DNA of 36,142 nt, from contig WRAH01000029.1 in assembly GCA_009780315.1 (NCBI GenBank), positions 1-36,142 on the forward strand, given 5' to 3'. A program made the translations under genes and the position numbers. Below, in pieces: positions 31,701 to 36,142 of this stretch. The number at the start of each line of letters is the position of its first letter. Within the stretch, counting starts at the first letter, position 1. The notes below the pieces were generated by a model. That model saw only the letters and a program-made list of their open reading frames with translations, was not told the origin of the DNA and ran no database searches. This stretch comes from Defluviitaleaceae bacterium (GTDB lineage: Bacteria > Bacillota > Clostridia > Lachnospirales > WQUN01).

Positions 31701-34184
31701 ATTGGAGATAGCCGTACAATGTCAGGAATGCAAATTGGTAACCCAAGCAATACAGCAGTAGTATCCATAGCTGGTGCAAGTAATGTTCTGGTGGGTACAG
31801 CCCTTCGTTATGACGCAACCCATCCATGGCGTACCTATCATTGGGACTTTGGCGGGGTGAGACTAGATGTTGACTCCAATCAGTATGTAGAATACGGCGT
31901 GTTTATGACCAACAATACAGGCACGCAACTACATGAGTTTTACACCCTTACACCTATCCCGCGCAGAGGGCAATGGGTTGTAAACCAAACTGCAGCACGT
32001 GCCGCAGGTGTTCAAGATGTACCATTTGGTTTTAATATGTTTGTGGCAAGTGATGTCAATGGCAATTTGCCCCCAGGATTTAGGGCATATTATGCAGATA
32101 GTTATGCACTACAAGCATCTGATACTGTCTGGCAGCCATGGGGCGTTATTGCACCAGAGGATATTTTAACAGTTAAAATCATTGCCTATGTGCCTGTGCC
32201 ATTTCATTCTAATGAAGCGGACAATGAATATACCTTTATCATTAACATGCAGATAGACAATGGACCTTTTTCCATTGTAAATAATCAAAACGTATTTGCC
32301 TCTATGGCACGCCGTAACTGGGATGCACTAATTGTCCATAGAGCCACACAACCTGTTGGGTTGAGTGTTCCTTCAGACGACCCGACGATTACCAAAACGG
32401 CAAACCGCGCTGTATCAAATGTAGGTGATGTTATTACCTATACCATCACAGTCACAAACCCAACTGATGAGATACTTCCAGGTGCATTTGTAGTACGTGA
32501 CCCAATCAGCAACCTTGTAACCCTTAATGAAGCCAGTATTCAAGTACACAGGGGGACTACTCCAGTACCGTTTACACACAACTTTGGTGCAGACCGCATA
32601 TTGCATGTAAACTTAACCAACCTACAACCAGGGAACACCGTCATCACTTTTACCGTAGATGTACGGGCGGAAGCGGCTGGACAAGTTATCAGAAACCTTG
32701 CGGTGTTAGATATCCCTGGTAGACCTCCTGGTGACAATGGTTCGTATGTAGAAATTCCTGTGCCAATCATCACCAAAACAGCTAACGTAACCACAGCAGA
32801 AGTGGGCGACACTATCCTATACACGTTGCGTGTTTATAACCCACATGATGACGCATTAGAAAATATATTGGTTACGGATAATATATTTACGAATCTGGTC
32901 ACGCTAAACACAAGCACTATCAGAATAAACGGCGGCGCACCGTTAACACCGCCTGCTTTTACCTTTGGTACACCTGTAAACAACATTGCCGTCCTTTCTA
33001 TTCCGTTTGCAAGCCTTGCTTCTGGTGTGACTAACATCACATTTGAGGTGACTGTTTTGCATGCTGCAATGCATGCCACAGTCATTCCAAACCACGCCTA
33101 TCTATATGAAGTAGACCCAGATGACGGCACGTACAGAAGGCTAGATGAAGATGATGAAAGTATAATTGTACCAGGATTGCTAAACCCAACACTAGAAAAA
33201 ACAGCAAACCGCAATATTGTTTATGTAGGAGACAGGATAACTTACACATTGACTGTAACCAACCCTAATGATTTTGAACTGGAAAACTGGTTACTTGTGG
33301 ATAATCTGAACACAAGCTATGTAGCATTTGTGAATGGTAGTGTCAGGTTTAACGGCGTTGTAGGACATGAAACAGCGTCTTATCACTTTAACCCCACCAC
33401 AGGAGAGCTACGTATTGCTATACCTGTGCTGCCTATAGAGGGCATTATAATTTCCTTTGAAGTTATGGTACACACTTTACCTGTTGGGTTGGTGATTCTT
33501 AATATTGCCTATCTTTATGGCCCGTCTACAAGTGGCGGCGGTAGCCCTGATGAGCGTCCGCGTGTAGATGAAGATACTGAAGAAGTGCCGGTGCGTGAAA
33601 GACCAACGGATGAAAACGAGGATGAACCCGAAGAGAATGAACCACCTCGCCCAATACCAACACCTCCACCACCATCCCCAACACCCTCGCCCCCACCTGA
33701 ATCAACTCCACCCCCACCGTCATCATCACCTCCTCCAGCGGAAGAAGGCGAAAATGGAAACGAACCGTCCCCGTCGCCATTGCCATCCCCGCCGCCAATA
33801 GAAGACAATGACAACGAAACCGATAATTCACCCCCGGATAATGGCGTGAGTGATACATCTCCCAGCGGCACTGACCCAGATGTACCGCCACTACCAACAA
33901 CCCTAGGGAATACGTTGGTTGCAGATGGTGATATATGGATTGAGTTTGACGACATGGGTGTTCCACTAGGTCACTGGCGGTTTGACCCAGATGAGGAGAT
34001 ATGGATATTTGACCCTGCCGTACCCCTTGGTGCTTTTCCAGCGCAAACAGGGCTTCCGCAAACAGGTGTAAACAGCAACACAGGTTGCTTATGGCTATTG
34101 CTTGGATTTGCAGGACTTATTGCAGTACTGGCATTCTTCATTTTAAGAAATGAGCGATTGGCAGTTAAGGCAACAAAACGATAA
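28755..34184 (+). CDS. Large LPxTG-anchored surface protein with DUF11 repeats
   Basis: The product has 1809 residues. A basic start and hydrophobic helix (VVAVVMMVLLVLGNIPFGVFA) form the signal peptide, followed by an acidic linker and a long Thr-, Asn- and Val-rich beta region to about residue 1205. Three DUF11 (Ig-like) repeats begin near residues 1210 (PTITKTANRAVSNVGDVITY), 1336 (PIITKTANVTTAEVGDTILY) and 1477 (PTLEKTANRNIVYVGDRITY). A Pro/Ser/Glu-rich wall-spanning stretch covers about 1628-1715, then LPQTG at 1767-1771, a membrane helix and a basic tail (RNERLAVKATKR) complete a sortase signal. It should be attached to peptidoglycan and may serve in adhesion or as a structural layer. 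ATG 28755 is preferred, after AGAGAGGATGG; an upstream extension has no signal-peptide logic. Confidence 0.9.
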   Translation: MWKNKRRFIRKYYKNVVAVVMMVLLVLGNIPFGVFANSDVQDWNYTTDGIEHNFVEPGDDYDSNKNDLNIETENDETEKTECDDEDIELSPPSEGIIAPPPSLFDITFFFPEALTDSNIIQVEVDSGFNPIEGVSALTETGQWVEVFLIYDGGLDIHAVYPNNHFTIIYGAVHPVTGEVFESVRNIVIVLNGLLHIAPLSIGGFTASIATTIPGFENTIDFTNAGHGNLVVPIFLSTNHVQVVNINAAFTDGSTDRSISIALADGLAFSDVSLPGMVQQGAGQEGHGGNLADNWTWSPIPNENISEALYAEITGASYVQNPIISRTIGEDYQPRAGTLTFYIEDHVNIDNLNLEITVVQDFAFAATVSGGGHHANAVTVTVMEDVGGGVDVVQSPAILEGYQVNGHVGFRVMRRQNAFTEVYEPGDTWRSLLWIDLNNVQSSPEMFVHTMLTESITFTVLVPQHLADPASLAVEVFTGTTTGGVNSNTVVGSSLTPANLVPLAVGTNVTVSTWNDFHYVEITLLQADFRNARLNLVGTVPTTTPPTDPQLVSNIDNTFHGETTPQNTGSGFFELIPIGRTVHQLASSRGSYGAHWIRVAEPFQNRLTVHPMNLPESFSGTAADSPVVPLGGFRLENSFAAPLSDQAIRITVPDESQNYIGIRAFRLPAGEDGIRNVTAVTTAGRTIHIAGPIGVDGIYHSLSFVNLSFYGATFAAHHGFTRLASNEFIVSLYYELYGEVPVGATYDRGYSWNNHQANLAFQYLGVVHQQLTAGTNVEVNAIAGLIDDTTDTGISNTLRTVATDIRTASTHATFTTSIGATNLGGLTLDSGQRHNNATFTIRDLPFQYRPLVFGVQGFYVYLRNHMGDVNWHMDSVVVNWGGNTYSLANGNLLFTTLIDSTGSTVYRLHLDEPILGLFDENMARYSFITIAVDLSVSAEAATQSILLRELMMVSTIREDIQIWSGGSAVNHHWNLGTDPGNFYIGDSRTMSGMQIGNPSNTAVVSIAGASNVLVGTALRYDATHPWRTYHWDFGGVRLDVDSNQYVEYGVFMTNNTGTQLHEFYTLTPIPRRGQWVVNQTAARAAGVQDVPFGFNMFVASDVNGNLPPGFRAYYADSYALQASDTVWQPWGVIAPEDILTVKIIAYVPVPFHSNEADNEYTFIINMQIDNGPFSIVNNQNVFASMARRNWDALIVHRATQPVGLSVPSDDPTITKTANRAVSNVGDVITYTITVTNPTDEILPGAFVVRDPISNLVTLNEASIQVHRGTTPVPFTHNFGADRILHVNLTNLQPGNTVITFTVDVRAEAAGQVIRNLAVLDIPGRPPGDNGSYVEIPVPIITKTANVTTAEVGDTILYTLRVYNPHDDALENILVTDNIFTNLVTLNTSTIRINGGAPLTPPAFTFGTPVNNIAVLSIPFASLASGVTNITFEVTVLHAAMHATVIPNHAYLYEVDPDDGTYRRLDEDDESIIVPGLLNPTLEKTANRNIVYVGDRITYTLTVTNPNDFELENWLLVDNLNTSYVAFVNGSVRFNGVVGHETASYHFNPTTGELRIAIPVLPIEGIIISFEVMVHTLPVGLVILNIAYLYGPSTSGGGSPDERPRVDEDTEEVPVRERPTDENEDEPEENEPPRPIPTPPPPSPTPSPPPESTPPPPSSSPPPAEEGENGNEPSPSPLPSPPPIEDNDNETDNSPPDNGVSDTSPSGTDPDVPPLPTTLGNTLVADGDIWIEFDDMGVPLGHWRFDPDEEIWIFDPAVPLGAFPAQTGLPQTGVNSNTGCLWLLLGFAGLIAVLAFFILRNERLAVKATKR

Positions 34185-34202
34185 AATTATCACTTTAAAC
34201 AG

Positions 34203-34242
34203 AAAAAAGAGTTGTCATAAAATAGTTGCCAGCTCTTTTTTA
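34203..34242 (+). terminator. Rho-independent terminator of the surface protein gene
   Basis: AAAAAAGAG (34203-34211) pairs with CTCTTTTTT (34233-34241), with partial pairing inside, and the T run follows directly. It stands 19 bases after the stop codon. Confidence 0.75.
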
Positions 34243-34316
34243 ATGATATGCTGTTTCAAGAATCATGAAGTTATGATAATATAGAACAAAACTAAATAAA
34301 AATTGGAGCGTGTTTT

Positions 34317-34997
34317 ATGATGAAAAAATTATTATTTACGGTGTTGACATTCTGCGTACTGTGGGTTTTGGTCGCATGTGGCGGGAGTGAAACAGTATAT
34401 GTAGAAGTGATTTCAGAAGCGGAAATTCCAACAATGAGGATACATGTAGGTGAGACTTTTCATGCAGACATTCAAACCATCATTAGCAATATAGGCGCGA
34501 GTGAACATATGAGAGGACGCTATTTTTATATTTCCAATCTCCAAGGGGAGTGGGATGCACTGGATGGATGGGCATTAAGCATTGGGTGGCGGACAGCGGA
34601 TAATTTCTTTGGTAACCCGCCTGAAAACTGGGCGGACGCGACTGAATTTGAGCGTAATGAGTACTTTATTGACTATCTTATAGATTTCAACATTCTTGAC
34701 CCAAATCACGAAATAGAAGAAGTGACGTTTCAAATATTTTTTCCAGAAGATGGCGCGTATCCTGCCACTTATGTTGACCATGTCGGCAGGATGGTTCAAT
34801 TTCAAAGGCATGGTATGCACACAACAAATATTGCAATAGAATTTTATTCTTATTCCATGCAATATGATGATGAAGGCGCGTTTTTTATTTTATTCAATAA
34901 TTACGCCAGGGATGAAGATAGCTTTAATGAAAACCAAGCAATTTTCGAGCAGTTTTTAAATTCAATAACCCTGTGGAGATTCCACCAACACAATTAA
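34317..34997 (+). CDS. Putative lipoprotein of unknown function
   Basis: The 226-residue protein begins with a lipoprotein signal peptide: MMKKLLFTVL, a hydrophobic core and the lipobox LVAC with Cys21 as the lipid-bearing residue, followed by GGSE. The rest is acidic and rich in aromatic residues, with a segment WDALDGWALSIGWRTADNFF and a later beta-rich part IEEVTFQIFFPEDGAYPATYVD. I do not recognise the family. The site GGAG lies about nine bases before the ATG. It stands alone between the surface protein and a gene-poor stretch, with its own upstream region. Confidence 0.75.
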   Translation: MMKKLLFTVLTFCVLWVLVACGGSETVYVEVISEAEIPTMRIHVGETFHADIQTIISNIGASEHMRGRYFYISNLQGEWDALDGWALSIGWRTADNFFGNPPENWADATEFERNEYFIDYLIDFNILDPNHEIEEVTFQIFFPEDGAYPATYVDHVGRMVQFQRHGMHTTNIAIEFYSYSMQYDDEGAFFILFNNYARDEDSFNENQAIFEQFLNSITLWRFHQHN

Positions 34998-35146
34998 CGC
35001 ACTGGAAAGTATTATATCTGGCTGACCTTGTTTTGCAACATATGGATTATCTTGTCTTGTATGGTTTCTTTGTTCGTGGTGCTGAAGTGTAGCTTTTACG
35101 TTGGGTCATATGAAAAGCACGATATAAAATTTCTACTCGATTCATT

Positions 35147-35162
35147 ATAACAAATTTGTTAT
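35147..35162. promoter_or_regulatory. 16-bp palindrome before a small ORF
   Basis: ATAACAAATTTGTTAT is a perfect palindrome that touches the first ATG of the 44-codon frame at 35161. Such a dyad over a start region is typical of an operator for a small autoregulator. Confidence 0.4.
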
Positions 35163-35295
35163 GATGATATTGACCAAGGATGCTCGTATACAGTATCAAA
35201 AGATACTTGCTTATATCTGCCCAACCCAAGGAACCAAAATCGAATTTGAGGTAGAACTAATCGGTAAGCTGATAGAAGCAAGGGAGCAAAAATGA
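35161..35295 (+). CDS. Possible small protein or gene fragment
   Basis: A 44-codon frame begins MMILTKDARIQYQKILAYIC and ends with the charged helix ELIGKLIEAREQK. The composition is protein-like and helical, but no ribosome site is visible and I do not recognise a family, so it may be the end of a decayed gene. The remaining sequence between the lipoprotein (ends 34997) and the acetyltransferase (starts 35381) holds only this frame, the palindrome before it and a GC-rich inverted repeat after it. Confidence 0.3.
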   Translation: MMILTKDARIQYQKILAYICPTQGTKIEFEVELIGKLIEAREQK

Positions 35296-35346
35296 TTTGC
35301 GCTGTGGCGCATTTATGTACCACAACGCGTGTGGCACGTGCGCAAA
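35296..35346. repeat. GC-rich inverted repeat before the acetyltransferase gene
   Basis: TTTGCGC (35296-35302) and GCGCAAA (35340-35346) flank an inner hairpin CCACA-ACGCG-TGTGG. The base composition stands out from the AT-rich surroundings. It could be a recombination site, a leftover mobile-element end or an RNA structure; none can be shown. Confidence 0.35.
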
Positions 35347-35380
35347 ATTTATTTGGGTGTGCAAATAAGGGAGGCTCAAT

Positions 35381-35875
35381 ATGGAGTTTATTAAGTTCGA
35401 TATGCAAGACGAAATAATGCGGATGACGTTATTGCCGATTTATCAGGTCTACGAAGCTGAAATTTCGGAAGACGAATTAGACGAATTTTATCCTGAGAAC
35501 TCGCTTGAAGAACTCCTTGAACATTTCAAAGAATATTTTGGGGGAAAGACCACTTATATATGTGTAATGGATGGCATGTACAAGGGTTTTGTCACATTTC
35601 ACTTGGATTGCGAGGAAACGCCCGGTTATGCTGAAGGATACGAGGGCTGGGGTCATATGTCAGAAATATATATGGACAAACAATCGCGCGGACTTGGATT
35701 TGGTAAAGCGATGGTTAAAAAAGCTGAAGATGAACTCAATAAACTTAATATAATAGGTATTCACTTAATGAATCTATTGCCGGAAAACAAAGGGTTTTGG
35801 AAGTCGTTAGGCTATATAGACACTGGGAAAGTTGAGTCGAAAGAAGGTGGACAGATTTTCGAAAAGCATTTATAA
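35381..35875 (+). CDS. GNAT family N-acetyltransferase
   Basis: The 164-residue protein has a full GNAT fold: the strand HMSEIYMDKQSRGLGFGKAMVKKAEDELNKL includes the acetyl-CoA binding loop QSRGLGFG, and GIHLMNLLPENKGFWKSLGYIDTGK forms the final motif. The N-terminus is acidic (ISEDELDEFYPENSLEELLEHF). The substrate cannot be told. AGGGAGG lies about eight bases before the ATG. It is surrounded by inverted repeats and gene remnants on both sides, which suggests an acquired single gene in a degraded stretch. Confidence 0.88.
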   Translation: MEFIKFDMQDEIMRMTLLPIYQVYEAEISEDELDEFYPENSLEELLEHFKEYFGGKTTYICVMDGMYKGFVTFHLDCEETPGYAEGYEGWGHMSEIYMDKQSRGLGFGKAMVKKAEDELNKLNIIGIHLMNLLPENKGFWKSLGYIDTGKVESKEGGQIFEKHL

Positions 35876-35923
35876 TCTAACGTACCTATTAAGCATTAGT
35901 GACGTTATTTCCCCCTTTGCAGT

Positions 35924-35992
35924 ATGCATTCTAAGGCATTAACGCCAATGGGTTACAAGTTGGCGATTGTACCAAATGAAGAAAAGGCATAA
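35924..35992 (+). pseudogene. C-terminal remnant of a HigA/XRE-type HTH protein
   Basis: The short frame ends in TPMGYKLAIVPNEEKA followed by a stop. A phrase like LGYKLAIVP is the usual end of small XRE-type antitoxins and related HTH regulators, just after the last helix of the DNA-binding domain. The HTH itself is absent and an in-frame stop lies close upstream, so this is only a remnant. The rest of the window to 36142 holds no gene that I can support; a Cys-containing open frame reaches a TGA at the very end. Confidence 0.3.
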
Positions 35993-36142
35993 TGCCTAAA
36001 TAAAGCGGACACTTCGCCATGTTATGCCCCCTGTCAAGTGGACAATAAAAAACCGAAAGCCGCTGTATGTGAGTCATGTGAAGGAAAGCAGGAAGATTTT
36101 TTTGGTGTATTTCAAAAAAAATACTCTGCGTCCTTGACATGA

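Noticed and set aside
33515..33966. Long minus-strand frames opposite the Pro-rich end of the surface protein
   Set aside because: They mirror the repetitive CCA/CCN codons of the real gene, giving Gly/Ser-rich or odd products with no ribosome site.
35876..35912. Integron attC-like site after the last acetyltransferase
   Set aside because: TAACGT and ACGTTA form an inverted repeat, but the right side does not fit the attC R' consensus and no integrase is in view.
15910..36140. Shared 12-mer GCGTCCTTGACA at 15910 and near the window end as a mobile-element repeat
   Set aside because: Chance repeats of this length are expected many times in a window of this size, and the flanking sequences do not match.
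35993..36142. Cys-containing open frame at the right edge (includes CESCEG) and possible IS end at CCCCCTGTCAAGTGGACA
   Set aside because: There is no start codon with a ribosome site and no transposase; the evidence is too thin to call a gene or insertion sequence.

Overview
The window looks like chromosomal DNA of a low-GC, endospore-forming member of the Firmicutes, most probably class Clostridia. The basis is the yabP-yabQ-divIC run with rqcP in front, a veg gene followed by a SipL-like SPOCS/LysM spore protein, many Shine-Dalgarno sites of AGGAGG type, consensus sigma-A promoters and sortase-type surface proteins. No tRNA, rRNA, CRISPR array or intact insertion sequence was recognised.

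Layout. (1) 1-470: the 3' end of a stalk-domain surface protein and two terminators. (2) 482-7743, minus strand: one tight operon, parE-like, mpg, parC-like, galE, serS, DUF2164. (3) 7791-7842: back-to-back promoters. (4) 7875-13619, plus strand: wecB, an acetyltransferase, rqcP, yabP, yabQ, divIC, tldD, tldE. (5) 13631-21370: an accessory block, and the most interesting part. It holds a regulator with two HTH and two TPR halves (RRNPP-like), a convergent unannotated gene for a small secreted peptide that may start at AUA, about 325 bp of palindromes, a 42-residue putative RiPP precursor, a 15-bp hairpin, a YydG-like radical SAM enzyme, a CPBP membrane protease and two ABC exporter halves. (6) 21533-27344: a small ORF, a DUF3298/stalk protein, veg, sipL, a secreted protein of unknown function and plsC. 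(7) 27341-28451: a frameshifted stub that looks like the start of a GH5 glycosidase, then a LytTR regulator and a DUF3021 membrane protein separated by an A7G10 tract. (8) 28500-34242: a promoter, a leader with competing stem segments and a 1809-residue LPQTG-anchored DUF11 protein. (9) 34317-36142: a lipoprotein, a GNAT acetyltransferase and decayed small fragments.

How the parts may work together. Block 5 reads as a peptide-signalled RiPP system of the same general plan as yydFGHIJ of Bacillus (precursor, radical SAM epimerase, membrane protease, ABC exporter), but with a different precursor that carries two cysteines and with its own receptor and pheromone candidate. Separately, yabP and sipL share a regulatory design: a sigma-E-like promoter is threaded through a terminator-like hairpin, so read-through RNA would fold and hide the ribosome site while RNA started at the sporulation promoter would not.

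All family names come from reading motifs by eye; no database search was run.
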